From positions 434,001 to 498,000 of the forward strand of contig NZ_SWFP01000004.1 in assembly GCF_005869225.1 (NCBI RefSeq): a DNA stretch of 64,000 nucleotides. Reading direction: 5' to 3'. Below are positions 17,358-26,991 of the stretch, one piece after another (the first letter of the stretch is position 1; the number at the start of each line of letters is the position of its first letter). Below the pieces are notes generated by a model. The model was not told where the DNA came from, ran no database searches, and worked only from the letters and a program-made list of their open reading frames with translations. A program made the position numbers and the translations under genes. This DNA comes from Dyadobacter bucti. Its GTDB lineage: Bacteria; Bacteroidota; Bacteroidia; Cytophagales; Spirosomataceae.

Positions 17358-18089
17358 ATGCCAAAAATGTCAAAATGGATAGGGGATGCGATGGAAAGCC
17401 TGCTGGCTTCCCGGATGCCCGTCATGACCGTAACCGATACCCAATACATCAATCCGTCTCTCAAACAGATCCGTTTTTCCGGCGATTTGTCAAACATGCA
17501 TTTTGAGCCGGGCTATGCGGTGGTGATCAGGGTGAGTGATATAGAGCACCGGAATTATACGCCCACTTTTTATGATACTGAAAGGGGCACGATGGAGATC
17601 ATGTTTCATATTCACGGCGATGCGCCGGGCAGCAACTATATCGCTGCGCTGGATGTGAACGATACTCTGAAGATCAGTATGCCGAGAGGCAAGAAGGTAT
17701 ACCGGGAGCCTGAGAAACCACAATTGCTGTTCGGGGATGAAACCTGTCTGGGTGTGGCCTTTTCACTTTACCCGCTCTGGCTCGGAAGCGGGCGGGAATT
17801 CAGGTTTGTTTTCGAGCTCGATGACGCCAACAGGGATCTGCCGGACCGCCTCGGCCTGACAAATTATTCAGTAATCCCCAAAAAATTCGGAGCCGAAAAT
17901 GAAACTTTACTCACGCGTTTACCCATTTTTGAAAACGATACCTGGAGAAACTGGCATAACGGAAACTTCATCCTCATCGGTAACGCGGCTTCTGTCCGGA
18001 ATTTCAGAAATGTGCTGAAAAAAAGAGATGTGCCCGGCAAGAGTATCCTCATGCAGGCTTACTGGGCCGAGGGCAAAACAGGGTTGTAG
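17358..18089 (+). CDS. Siderophore-interacting FAD-binding protein
   Basis: The start at 17358 (MPKMSKWIGDAMESLL) removes a 59-residue low-complexity extension. Residues ~30-120 are the flavin-binding barrel (QIRFSGDLSNMHFEPGYAVVIRV, NYTPTFYDTERGTMEIMFHIHG, the PG.NY loop). Residues ~125-240 are the NAD(P)-binding-like domain with FGDETCLGVAFSLYPLW and the terminal MQAYWAEGKTGL, a hallmark of this family (compare ViuB/YqjH). Members reduce ferric siderophores in the cytoplasm. The AraC-type regulator 56 nt downstream is a common partner in Bacteroidota. Confidence 0.9.
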   Translation: MPKMSKWIGDAMESLLASRMPVMTVTDTQYINPSLKQIRFSGDLSNMHFEPGYAVVIRVSDIEHRNYTPTFYDTERGTMEIMFHIHGDAPGSNYIAALDVNDTLKISMPRGKKVYREPEKPQLLFGDETCLGVAFSLYPLWLGSGREFRFVFELDDANRDLPDRLGLTNYSVIPKKFGAENETLLTRLPIFENDTWRNWHNGNFILIGNAASVRNFRNVLKKRDVPGKSILMQAYWAEGKTGL

Positions 18090-18145
18090 AAACAACCTAT
18101 CTTTGTACCCAATTGGGAGCATTCAAAAACCGGCGGAAAGTATCT

Positions 18146-19006
18146 ATGGCAAAGAAATCGGTCATACCGGTCCATTCGATGGAAAACCTGAAAGAGCGCG
18201 GCATCATGGTAATGCCCTTTCAGATCGGGGACCTCGAAAACACGGTGTTGAACTCTGCGCACCGGGACGAGCATTTTATATTTGCTTTTCAGCAGGAAGG
18301 CGAAAGCGGTATAATGATCGATTTCAAGGAAGTATGGTTCGACGGGCGGGCCATTTCCTATATCATGCCTGGGCAGGTACACCACGGGATTTCCGTAAAA
18401 AATACAAAGGGCTGGTTTATTGCCCTGGATGCAGCGTTTATGGCCGAAAGCGATAAAGCCTTTTTTGAGCAGAGGATTTGTCAGCCTGCGCTGCTGCGGA
18501 TTTCAGACGCAATGTCCACTGTACTGGAAAATACCATCAGTTTGCTTTACGAAGTACTCGGGCAGGGGGAAGAAAACCTGTTTCCTGAGAAAGTCATTCG
18601 TTCCCTCTCCGATACGCTCACCGGTATGTTTGCTACGCTTTATGCCCGTGAAACTACCCGTGCCGATTTGACGGAGAAACGTCCGGCTGTTATTACCAGG
18701 GAATTCAGGCGGTTGCTTTTCCTGAATTACAAAACCCTGAAAAGTCCTGCCGGTTACGCCGGAGCATTGAACATTTCAACGCCCTACCTGAATGAAGCTG
18801 TCAAACAAACCACGGGTTTTCCGGTGAGTTACTGGATTCATCAGGAAATTATGATGGAGGCCCGTCGTATGCTGTACTATACCGACCAAACCGTCAAGGA
18901 AATCGCCTTTGCTCTTGGCTATGAAGACCATGCCTATTTTTCCAGGCTTTTCAGCAAGACGGTACAGATGTCGCCGCTGGCGTTCCGTGCGGGGATCAAG
19001 GGGTGA
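18146..19006 (+). CDS. AraC-family transcriptional regulator
   Basis: The start at 18146 (MAKKSVIPVHSME) is chosen over 18113. The N-terminal ~150 residues are a cupin-like sensor domain (EHFIFAFQQEGESGIMIDFKEVWFDG, SYIMPGQVHHGI). The last ~100 residues are a double HTH: KSPAGYAGALNISTPYLNEAVKQTTG, then YTDQTVKEIAFALGYEDHAYFSRLFSKTVQMSPLAFR. It probably controls the preceding gene, although the ligand is unknown. The last 11 nt overlap the convergent MutS-family gene. Confidence 0.92.
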   Translation: MAKKSVIPVHSMENLKERGIMVMPFQIGDLENTVLNSAHRDEHFIFAFQQEGESGIMIDFKEVWFDGRAISYIMPGQVHHGISVKNTKGWFIALDAAFMAESDKAFFEQRICQPALLRISDAMSTVLENTISLLYEVLGQGEENLFPEKVIRSLSDTLTGMFATLYARETTRADLTEKRPAVITREFRRLLFLNYKTLKSPAGYAGALNISTPYLNEAVKQTTGFPVSYWIHQEIMMEARRMLYYTDQTVKEIAFALGYEDHAYFSRLFSKTVQMSPLAFRAGIKG

Positions 19007-20843
19007 TATCGGAAAGGATACGTATGCCGCTTCTTTTCATGAGCTCGCTGGCGTTGAAATCCGTGCAGATGCCTTTGGTAAGCCGATAATTGAAAATGAT
19101 CTCGCCCGAATTGATTTCACTGTTGAAGCTGAAATTGGCAACGATCATGTGCTTTGCCGCTAACCGGGCAAGTTCCAGGTCGTGGGTTGATATCATTCCA
19201 AAAGCATTAAGCTCACTCAGCTGCCTGATCAGGGACGCACCGCCTTTGTACCTGTCTTCCGAATTTGTGCCCTTGAACATTTCATCCAGGAGGAAAAATA
19301 TGGGTTCCCCGCTTTCTATCAGTTTCAGTAGCTGCTCGATCCGTTTCAGCTCGGCGTAAAAGGAAGAAACTCCTTCTTCGAGGTTATCCTGTGTTCGCAT
19401 GCTGGTGAAAATTTTCATGTGCGACACCCTTCCCGACTTTGCGCAGCAGGGAGCGCCTATCAATGCCAGCACCAGATTAATGCCGACGGTCCTGAGAAAT
19501 GTACTTTTGCCTGCCATGTTTGAGCCGGTGATCATCGCAATTTCGCCCCGCCCTTCCAGGTCAAAATCATTGGATACCCTGCGTTCCGGATTGAGCAGCG
19601 GATGCCCGAGCGTTTCGAAATGTATGCTGTACGGCTCTTTTTGTATTTCCGGAAAAGTGAAAGAAGGATTGGAATAAGCGAAACCCGCCACACTGCTCAG
19701 TACCTCGAATTCACTCACTGAACCCGCCCAGGTCCTGAGCTGCGACCCGTTTTTCTGTTTCCATTTCTCGGTAAGGATAATGAGGTGGACATCAAAAAGC
19801 CATAAAATATTGAAAATGGCGTAAAAGTCATTTTTGCCGACAGACCGTTTGGAGCCTTTCATCTGAAACACGGAAAGAATGTTTTTCAAGCCGCTGATTT
19901 CGTGCGCCGCCGAATAAGTGCCCGCACTGAAAGCAGACTTCAGACGCTGGAGTATTTCTGACTGGAAATGTCCTGATTCTATCTTGGTAATAAGGGATTG
20001 ATATCCCCCGAGAATGATCACGTTATGGTGCGTGTTGTCGATGATGTCCTCGGCAACCGGCCTCAATTTCTTTAAATACAGGGAATTAATGATCAGGGAA
20101 ATGATTAACGGGAGTATGTACTGCAGTGAAAAATCCTGCATATAGTACATCATGCCAAAGACGAAATACACTGCTGCGGCAGTCGAGACCAATGCCAGAA
20201 ATATGCTGACAGACATGTATTTCAGTTGATCCGGGAGCAATGTCGCCGGTTTTTCTATCCAGGTCAGCAGTTTCTGATAGCCGCTTTTTGAATTGGTAAA
20301 ATGCATTCCGGCTGCCTGGAAATCCTGCCGCCAGTCCAGGTTGGGAGTGAGTTCTTTGATCGCATGCTGTCTCTGAATGATTATTTCTTCGGAAGCTGGT
20401 CTGGTGAGGAACTCTGCGAGGAGCACCTGCCCGGACTCAGTGGTGGCCCGGTTGATGAGCTGGTAAAGTGAATGCGGGCCAAACATATCCAGGTCGGCGG
20501 AATAGGGGTGGTCACGGTCAATAAAAGCCTGTCCCGACGGAAAACCGGAGAGTTTATTCTGTTGTCTTAGAACTTCCTGCTCATTGATTTCTTTCAGAAA
20601 AGTGATGTTCTTTTTTTGATAGGAGAGCTTGTTATAGTTCCTGATCAGTAAACCAAAACCCAGCATACACACGGGCACGAGTAGCCAGACTAAAGGCGCT
20701 AATCTTGCATTTGCCAGAAAGATGATTAGCGCAAACGATCCGACGAAAGCCAGTAGCCTGAGCGTCGAGATATTTTTTAATTCTTTTTCAGCTTCCGCAA
20801 GTGCCGTTTCATATTCCCGGACTTTGTTTTCGTAAATCGTCAT
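18996..20843 (-). CDS. Membrane-associated MutS-family ATPase
   Basis: This 615-aa protein has two hydrophobic pairs, near residues 30-70 (LLAFVGSFALIIFLANARLAPLVW...) and 210-260. The clamp and ATPase core of MutS domain V follows: Walker A GSNMAGKSTFLRT, SSFYAELKRIEQLL, Walker B FFLLDEMFKGTNSEDR and STHDLELARLA. It lacks the mismatch-binding domain I, so it is not a classical MutS. Such proteins are widespread in Bacteroidota and their role is not established. It ends 11 nt inside the AraC gene. Confidence 0.88.
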   Translation of the reverse strand: MTIYENKVREYETALAEAEKELKNISTLRLLAFVGSFALIIFLANARLAPLVWLLVPVCMLGFGLLIRNYNKLSYQKKNITFLKEINEQEVLRQQNKLSGFPSGQAFIDRDHPYSADLDMFGPHSLYQLINRATTESGQVLLAEFLTRPASEEIIIQRQHAIKELTPNLDWRQDFQAAGMHFTNSKSGYQKLLTWIEKPATLLPDQLKYMSVSIFLALVSTAAAVYFVFGMMYYMQDFSLQYILPLIISLIINSLYLKKLRPVAEDIIDNTHHNVIILGGYQSLITKIESGHFQSEILQRLKSAFSAGTYSAAHEISGLKNILSVFQMKGSKRSVGKNDFYAIFNILWLFDVHLIILTEKWKQKNGSQLRTWAGSVSEFEVLSSVAGFAYSNPSFTFPEIQKEPYSIHFETLGHPLLNPERRVSNDFDLEGRGEIAMITGSNMAGKSTFLRTVGINLVLALIGAPCCAKSGRVSHMKIFTSMRTQDNLEEGVSSFYAELKRIEQLLKLIESGEPIFFLLDEMFKGTNSEDRYKGGASLIRQLSELNAFGMISTHDLELARLAAKHMIVANFSFNSEINSGEIIFNYRLTKGICTDFNASELMKRSGIRILSDITP

Positions 20844-20949
20844 AAGGTTGGTATGTAGGGAGACGAGGGTTTTCTGCCACGTTTGAAAAGCCCGAATATA
20901 CGCTGATATGTGTTGCTGGATAACTCAGATCAATAAAAATAGTAATTGA

Positions 20950-21231
20950 GGCCGTTTACTGGTTATAACAAAACCTTGTATCGATGCCCGGCTCTTCCAT
21001 GACACAAGTCGATTTAGCAAAACCTTTGACTCATTTCCGGCAAAGGAGGGGCTTGCCATTACAAAAAAGATCCAGGAACGTAGGATTGACCAACTCTTTA
21101 ATGAACTCGACGTAGATATGCCCAATGTAAAAATGTCACCCGAGGAGATTCAGGAGGAAATCAATGCGTACCGGAAAGAAAAATCATTTCACCAACTGCT
21201 TCTTCGCCTGTGCTTCGAGGATCAGCTGTAA
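20950..21231 (+). pseudogene. Possible antitoxin-like gene remnant without a start codon
   Basis: A frame open from 20950 to the stop at 21229-21231 encodes ...TKKIQERRIDQLFNELDV, then MPNVKMSPEEIQEEINAYRKEK. The tail resembles C-termini of small antitoxins that bind a PIN or RelE toxin. There is no ATG, GTG or TTG before the Met near 21118 and no toxin gene next to it. The last ~48 nt overlap the end of the convergent VWA gene. It is read as a decayed orphan antitoxin, on weak evidence. Confidence 0.35.
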
Positions 21232-23958
21232 ATCCGCGCTGGCTTCGGTGACGTGGGCGTAGGTTCCCTGGCCAAGTTGACTTAGTTTTTTGAGTTTCTG
21301 GCCGGTATGTTCATTTTTTCCGAAGGTAAATACAGTCAGATAAACGTCCTGGCTTGCGTTTGCCCCAATCATTTGCAAAACTTCATCGCTGACGGGAAAT
21401 TCGCCGTCGGTTGCCAGCACGATCCGGTTGTTGCCACCGCGGATGTAGTTTTTATTAGCGGTTTTGTACGCCAGTTTGATACCTTCATTTCCGTCGGTAT
21501 CCCCGTCCGACTGTAGCAAATCGATCATCCGGGCGATCTCGGCCGATTTGGAGCCTGATGTCGGTTTCAGTACTACCCGGGCTTTACCTGAATACAAAAC
21601 AATGGAGATCTGGTCCTCTTTGCGGAGCAGGGTTAAAAGCGATTTGATCGAACGTTTCAGCAGCGGCATTTTCAGCGGAGAGTTCATTGAGGAAGAAACA
21701 TCCAGCAGCAGTACCATATTATTCGTTGCAAAACCGTCCAGAGAACGGGTTACTTGCTGCAAACCTGCATTTCTGTCCACATATACCGTATCTACGCGGA
21801 GACGTTCCACATACACGGTATCATGCTGGGCCTGCGCCGCCTGTCCGGCGTTTGCTGATGCCGGTTTTTCGGTTTTTGTCAAAGGTATTTCTTCCGTCCT
21901 GACATTGCCCGCAGTGGGTTCCGGGCGCTGATCCTGTCTGGTGTTGTCCGGTTGTTTTTTTGACGGCGTTATTTCAGCTGGCTTTTGAGAAGAAACCCTG
22001 CGGAATGTAAAAAGATCGGGCTGGTTGATCGTTTTCAGTAAACCGGCCTTCGATAGTTCGATGAATTTGTTGTATTGATAAACCAGCTCGTTGTTGTAGA
22101 AATAATAAAACGATTCGTAAGGATGTGCTGAGGAGCCCGGGGAAACGGTTTTTATTTTTCCCGCTTTCTCTGCAAACCGTAACGAGTTCGCGGCAAGATC
22201 CTCGTAAGGCGAGTAGGGGCAAAGCCCGTTGCTTCGGCCATATCTCTGTAGTCCTTTCAGGTTTTTGTATTCGTCGGCTATGAGTTGCTGTGCGCCGGAT
22301 GCAAGTCCCTGCGTATTGGGGATCTGGTCTTTTTTGCCTTGAAAATAGTCCTTGATGCCAAACAGGATTTCCCGGTCGTCATCCATTGTTTTCAGCAAGG
22401 CATTTCCGGCTATGTACCAGGAAGCCGTCGGGGTGGCATTGGGATAGCATTCATGAATACGTCGCAGATCATTGTAAAGCTGCTCTTTTTTGTGGTCAAG
22501 GATTGTGAACAGCTCCGCGTACCGGTCAAGGATTTCGTCCGAACGTTTCAGCTGGTCCTGTAGGTATTGTTTCTGCGTAGTGTAGGAAATCAATTCTATG
22601 CTCAGGCCGTCCATTTCCTTTAATATGTTCATCAAAACTTCCGCCTGCTGCGTGACAGCTTTGCGATAAGTTTCCGGGAGCGAGGTGCTGGCGCTCTTCA
22701 ATAGTGCATATTCGGAAACGGGCATTTTGTAATCCTCATGCTTGTAGGAGAGGTTTGCCCGTTTTTTTGCGCTTTCGGGATCGCGGTAATATTCTGCTGA
22801 GCTCTGGTAATTCCGGAGCAATAGCTGCAGTAAATGCATCTGCCGCAGCGATTCATTGATAAATTCCACGTAACCGTTCAGTGCTTTTACGGTAGCAGGC
22901 TTAGCCGGAGCTGATGAACGTATGGTACTGAACGTTTGAACCGGATTGTCCTCGAAAGGCGCAGTCCGGGAGATGGCCCGGGAGGTTGCCGGAGACGGTT
23001 CAGTAGAAATTACGGGGCTATATGCAACGTAATAGAGCAGCTTTCTGGCAGACTGGCTGTAATTTACAAATGATTTTTGCGTTACCAGCAGATCCTGATT
23101 GTACTGTTTCAGCAATGCTAAATAGACCTCATTTCCGTGTCGGGCCGACTGACGGGCTGCGAAGGTATGGTCGTCCAAAGCCCGGCGTTTCAGGTTTTGC
23201 ATAGCTGAAAGGGCTTCTTTGAAATCCGGAATTACTGCGGAAGCGGGATATGCGAGTTTAGACTGCATTTTTCCAAATGTCAAAAGCAGTTTTTCGTCAG
23301 CCAGCAAGCTCTTCTGCACCAGTGCCGCAGGCCATTCAAACTGGCCCTCTTCATGGAGATAATAAGGCAAAGAGTCGAGTAGTTGCTGTTGACTGGCCAG
23401 TACATGCTCCATTTCTTTTTCTGCCGCCAGATAAGGATCAGTGGCTATGTATGGCTGATATTTTCTGTAAATGTCCTGAATTTGTATGTAAAAGGCATTT
23501 TTCTCGCTGCTGAATTTGCTGAAAATCGCCTGCATTTCGGCTATATGCAGTTCCGACTGTTTCAGGTTATCGTTTTTGTAGGCATTCAACCGAACATGGG
23601 TTTCAAGCATTTTTCCTGTTTCGTCGAGCCTGGTAACCAGGTCCCATACTGCGTTGGTACTTGCGTTAAGGCCCTTTTTCTCAGCGGCAGTGATCCCGGT
23701 GGCAGTAAGCGATTTTTGATAATAGTATTCTTCGAGTGGCCCAGAGGACGGAAGTCTTAGATCGGAATTTGGGTTTTTACGGTATTGCGCCACGTCTTTC
23801 TGATATGCGCGGACCATCTCAAACCGGTTGGCAACCACCTGGGTGGAATTGCTCAGGAATTCAACATACTGGTTTAGCGATTTAACCGGTGCTTCCTGTG
23901 CCATGGCCACAGAGAGCGACGCCATCAAAATGGGAGGCAGGACTGATTTCTTTTTCAT
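21184..23958 (-). CDS. Exported von Willebrand factor A-domain protein, ~924 aa
   Basis: The start at 23958 gives a proper signal peptide (MKKKSVLPPILMASLSVAMAQ); the ATGs at 23991 and 24078 are less likely. Residues ~25-690 are mostly alpha-helical and contain two related blocks: LNQYVEFLSNSTQVV...MVRAYQKDVAQYRKNP near the start and LNGYVEFINESLRQM...LLRNYQSSAEYYRDP near 370, so the region is duplicated. The C-terminal ~190 residues are a VWA domain with an intact MIDAS (LLLDVSSSMNS, a following Thr/Ser, and LATDGEF). Such proteins bind partners in the periplasm or on the envelope; the partner is unknown. Confidence 0.85.
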   Translation of the reverse strand: MKKKSVLPPILMASLSVAMAQEAPVKSLNQYVEFLSNSTQVVANRFEMVRAYQKDVAQYRKNPNSDLRLPSSGPLEEYYYQKSLTATGITAAEKKGLNASTNAVWDLVTRLDETGKMLETHVRLNAYKNDNLKQSELHIAEMQAIFSKFSSEKNAFYIQIQDIYRKYQPYIATDPYLAAEKEMEHVLASQQQLLDSLPYYLHEEGQFEWPAALVQKSLLADEKLLLTFGKMQSKLAYPASAVIPDFKEALSAMQNLKRRALDDHTFAARQSARHGNEVYLALLKQYNQDLLVTQKSFVNYSQSARKLLYYVAYSPVISTEPSPATSRAISRTAPFEDNPVQTFSTIRSSAPAKPATVKALNGYVEFINESLRQMHLLQLLLRNYQSSAEYYRDPESAKKRANLSYKHEDYKMPVSEYALLKSASTSLPETYRKAVTQQAEVLMNILKEMDGLSIELISYTTQKQYLQDQLKRSDEILDRYAELFTILDHKKEQLYNDLRRIHECYPNATPTASWYIAGNALLKTMDDDREILFGIKDYFQGKKDQIPNTQGLASGAQQLIADEYKNLKGLQRYGRSNGLCPYSPYEDLAANSLRFAEKAGKIKTVSPGSSAHPYESFYYFYNNELVYQYNKFIELSKAGLLKTINQPDLFTFRRVSSQKPAEITPSKKQPDNTRQDQRPEPTAGNVRTEEIPLTKTEKPASANAGQAAQAQHDTVYVERLRVDTVYVDRNAGLQQVTRSLDGFATNNMVLLLDVSSSMNSPLKMPLLKRSIKSLLTLLRKEDQISIVLYSGKARVVLKPTSGSKSAEIARMIDLLQSDGDTDGNEGIKLAYKTANKNYIRGGNNRIVLATDGEFPVSDEVLQMIGANASQDVYLTVFTFGKNEHTGQKLKKLSQLGQGTYAHVTEASADLQLILEAQAKKQLVK

Positions 23959-24093
23959 AGGTGTGATTACAAGTGTGTTAAGCGTATTCATTTTCGTTGA
24001 GACGAAGATCGTTATTTTAGAATAAATATGATAATGCAAAAGTTTTTCGTTCGCTGTTTCGTTAATTTGGTAACTCATTTTATACTAATTGCT

Positions 24094-24510
24094 ATGAACA
24101 TGAAAACGATTATCATATTGATTTTTAGTTTGGTAGCTATATTCAGTGCTTATGCGCAACAACCTGCACTGATCTATCATGGTGATTCGCCTACTGGTTC
24201 CGGCACCTCGGCGGGCATCAGGAAAATCCGGCCGCAGGGTGTAGGTAAATATGTTAAAGTAGTCTATGAGGACGGCCGTACAGAGAAAATTGCCAAAGGT
24301 TCGCTGTGGGGTTACAGGGATAAAAAGGGAAATACATTTCGGATGTACCGGCGTCAGCCGTATCTGATAGTTTCGGATGATGAAATCGTTACGTATGCAC
24401 ACCGCAAAATGGTAGGCAACGGGAACGGGGTTGTATGGCAGACATACCGACTTTACAGCCAGACACGCAATTCGCCGATAGTAAGCAGGAAGAAGAAATT
24501 GCAGATGTAG
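24094..24510 (+). CDS. Small secreted hypothetical protein, 138 aa
   Basis: The start at 24094 gives a signal peptide (MNMKTIIILIFSLVAIFSAYAQQ). The mature part (~115 aa) is basic with a central motif KYVKVVYEDGRTEKIAKGSLWGYRDKKG, suggesting a small beta-rich fold. I do not recognise the family. It is divergent from the VWA gene with ~135 nt between the chosen starts, so the two may share a regulatory region. Confidence 0.65.
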   Translation: MNMKTIIILIFSLVAIFSAYAQQPALIYHGDSPTGSGTSAGIRKIRPQGVGKYVKVVYEDGRTEKIAKGSLWGYRDKKGNTFRMYRRQPYLIVSDDEIVTYAHRKMVGNGNGVVWQTYRLYSQTRNSPIVSRKKKLQM

Positions 24511-24782
24511 TAATTTTAATGTTTTTTCACCCAGATAGATCCTGTAATGATCAACGGTGAGTGAATGGAATTTATCTTTTGTAGATCAACTGCGGTTGCA
24601 AATAATATGTCTTAGGCTACACTGAACAGGAAAGCATTTCGATTCTATTGATATTTTGACGCTTGTCCGATAATTTATTGCAGTTCTATTCAGGTTAGTC
24701 CTGATTTTTCCCCGCAAACATATCAGTATTTTATTGCTCCATTTTACTTGTCGTATTTTGGAACCATAAACTTGCCAATCTA

Positions 24783-25508
24783 ATGATCAGATTTTCTTCA
24801 CTGGCTTTAATTTTTGTCCTGGCATTTTTGAATGCCCATTCTCAGAGTCTGAATGCGCTTTCCGCTACTGAGAAAAAAGAAGGCTGGAAGCTTTTGTTTG
24901 ATGGAAAGGATCTGAAAGGATGGCATGCTTACGGGGGAAAAGGAGTAGGCGCTGCCTGGATCATAGAGCAGGGGGCGATCAAGTTAAATGTGCCGGAACG
25001 GGCGGGTAACAAGGCTAAAAATGGCGGAGATATCGTCACTGATGAAGTTATCAGCGGAGATTTTGAGTTCAAGGCAGAATGGAAAGTCAGCAAATATGCA
25101 AACAGCGGTATTTTCTTTTTTGTCAATGAATCATTGAATAACAAAAACATGCACGACACCGGTCTTGAATTACAGGTGATCGATGATAAAATCTACGAGG
25201 GGGCCAAGGAAAACACGCACAGGGCGAGCGACTTCTTTGGTGTGGCCAATGCACGTTTGCGGGAAGGTAATCCTCAGGGAGAATGGAACCAGATCCATTT
25301 TATTGTTAAAAAGAACAAGCTGACGGTTTATCAGAACGAATTCATGGTGCAGGAACACGATCTCGCCGGTACCGACTGGAAACAGAAAATCGCCGGTAGC
25401 GGGCTAAAAAATGCTCCGATCGGGAAGGGTTCCTACGTGGGCAGGATCGGGTTGCAGGACTGGGGGAGTACGGTTTGGTACAGGAATATCAAATTGCGGA
25501 AACTATAG
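24783..25508 (+). CDS. DUF1080 (3-keto-disaccharide hydrolase-type) secreted protein, copy 2
   Basis: A signal peptide (MIRFSSLALIFVLAFLNAHSQ) is followed by a single DUF1080 domain: GWKLLFDGKDLKGWHAYGG, the DGDIVT-like GGDIVTDEVISGDFEFKAEWKVS, NSGIFFFVNE, GLELQVIDD and WNQIHFIVKKNKLTVYQN, ending in GRIGLQDWGSTVWYRNIKLRKL. It is a clearer family member than the 3083-3916 product and only distantly related to it. It stands alone, with 272 nt upstream and a dispersed repeat downstream. The family acts on 3-oxidised glycosides; the substrate here is unknown. Confidence 0.9.
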   Translation: MIRFSSLALIFVLAFLNAHSQSLNALSATEKKEGWKLLFDGKDLKGWHAYGGKGVGAAWIIEQGAIKLNVPERAGNKAKNGGDIVTDEVISGDFEFKAEWKVSKYANSGIFFFVNESLNNKNMHDTGLELQVIDDKIYEGAKENTHRASDFFGVANARLREGNPQGEWNQIHFIVKKNKLTVYQNEFMVQEHDLAGTDWKQKIAGSGLKNAPIGKGSYVGRIGLQDWGSTVWYRNIKLRKL

Positions 25509-25524
25509 GCTGCTGTGGTGCCTG

Positions 25525-25578
25525 GTGCCGGTCGGAGTCCGGCTTTCGCTCGGACGTAGTCTGAGGCTATGCCCAACT
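25525..25578 (-). repeat. Dispersed intergenic repeat, copy 2 (54 bp, inverted relative to copy 1)
   Basis: The reverse complement of this segment matches 17165-17218 without gaps at 40 of 54 positions. It begins 17 nt after the DUF1080 stop. The AGTCCGGC...GCTCGGAC part can form a short hairpin, so a role in transcript ends is possible. Confidence 0.65.
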
Positions 25579-25757
25579 GTTTGCTACGCCAGCTGGGGCT
25601 CTGACTTTTGCCTGGCAATTACCCGAAATCAGAAAACATTGCCGCTTTTGGTGAACCGCTGCCGTTTTTCAACGGTTTAATGATAAGTAAAAGATCGGGT
25701 TGGTATTGAACCACCATGATAGTCCCGACAGAATTATTTATCAGAAAATAAGTTTGA

Positions 25758-26876
25758 ATGAACCCTGCTCAAAAATATAGCACTCCTGTTTTAAAAAAAA
25801 ATGTCCCCGATGATTCGGGAAAATTTCTCCCTCTTCCAAAAGCCACAGGTCTTTTTCCTTTTCATCTTGATGTACAGGATATCAGGAAGTTAGGCAGTCA
25901 AAATAAACTTGTTTTTCATATGCTGGGTGATACCGGCGGACTTCGCAGCGCTGATTTTCAGCGGGAAGTTGTCAGTGAAATGGTCAGGCAATATCAGCAG
26001 CCGGATGAGCATGGAAAACCGCAGTTTTTATACCATCTGGGCGATATTGTTTACAATCACGGAGAATGGGAAGAATACGAAAGGCAGTTTTTTAAACCTT
26101 TTCAACATTATCCCGCACCGATATTTGCAATTCCCGGCAACCATGATGCCGACGTCAACCCCGATAATCCTGCTGTTTACAGCAGTCTGGACGCTTTTCG
26201 GGCTGTTTTTTGCGACAGCAGCCCAAGAACCGTCACTTTCAGCGGGAATGCGGAGCGGAAAAGTATGGTTCAGCCTAACCTGTACTGGTCGCTGATAACC
26301 CCTGTCGCGCGGATCATCGGATTATACGGGAATGTCACGAAATTTGGCAAAATCGAGGCTGAACAACGACGCTGGCTGGTAGCGGAATTGCAGGCGGCAA
26401 ATCTGGAACGAAAGGAAAAAGCCGTGGTACTTTGTGTGCACCATGCTCCCTATTCAGCCGATATCAACCATGGGTCAAGCCTTGAAATGATCCGTTTTCT
26501 GGAAGGTGTTTTTGCTGAAACCGGTATTGTGCCTGATGTGGTTTTTAGCGGACATGTACATAACTATCAACGGTTTGCAAAAGACTATCCCGGCGGTAAG
26601 ACTGTACCCTATATCGTCGCGGGTGGTGGCGGTTATGACGAGCTGCACCCGGTCGCGTCTCTCACCGACAACCGTTTCAGCGCAGATAATCCTTTACTGG
26701 ACGGAGTAAGGCTGGTCAATTATTGCGACCGGAGACACGGCTTTCTTAAGATATCGATTGAGAAAGAAGCAGGCGGCATAACGCTGAAAGGTGCGTTTTA
26801 CACGATTCCGGAAGATGAAAATACAGGGCGTGGGGCCAGTGTGAAACTGGCTGACGAGTTTGTTATAAACCTCTGA
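25758..26876 (+). CDS. Calcineurin-like metallophosphoesterase
   Basis: The 372-aa protein has no signal peptide and all metal-binding blocks: GDTGG (D-x-H replaced by D-T-G, so the first His is missing), YHLGDIVYNHG (GD), IPGNHDAD (GNH[DE]), VHHAPYSAD (H) and FSGHVHNYQRF (GHxH). It probably hydrolyses a phosphomonoester or diester in the cytoplasm. The missing first-block His is seen in some subfamilies. It stands alone between DUF1080 and the esterase gene, and the substrate is unknown. Confidence 0.88.
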   Translation: MNPAQKYSTPVLKKNVPDDSGKFLPLPKATGLFPFHLDVQDIRKLGSQNKLVFHMLGDTGGLRSADFQREVVSEMVRQYQQPDEHGKPQFLYHLGDIVYNHGEWEEYERQFFKPFQHYPAPIFAIPGNHDADVNPDNPAVYSSLDAFRAVFCDSSPRTVTFSGNAERKSMVQPNLYWSLITPVARIIGLYGNVTKFGKIEAEQRRWLVAELQAANLERKEKAVVLCVHHAPYSADINHGSSLEMIRFLEGVFAETGIVPDVVFSGHVHNYQRFAKDYPGGKTVPYIVAGGGGYDELHPVASLTDNRFSADNPLLDGVRLVNYCDRRHGFLKISIEKEAGGITLKGAFYTIPEDENTGRGASVKLADEFVINL

Positions 26877-26991
26877 TTTTGAGTACTAAGGTTTATGAAT
26901 GTGACATAGTTTTCAAGTTTTTAAGGGTTTTGTCTCAAAAGTAAAGTCTGACAGAATAGTTTGGTGAAATTTCACATAAATCCATCAGAGG

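Noticed and set aside
25749..25756. TAAGTTTG box 1 nt before the metallophosphoesterase ATG
   Set aside because: Too close to the start codon and no -33 element; probably chance.
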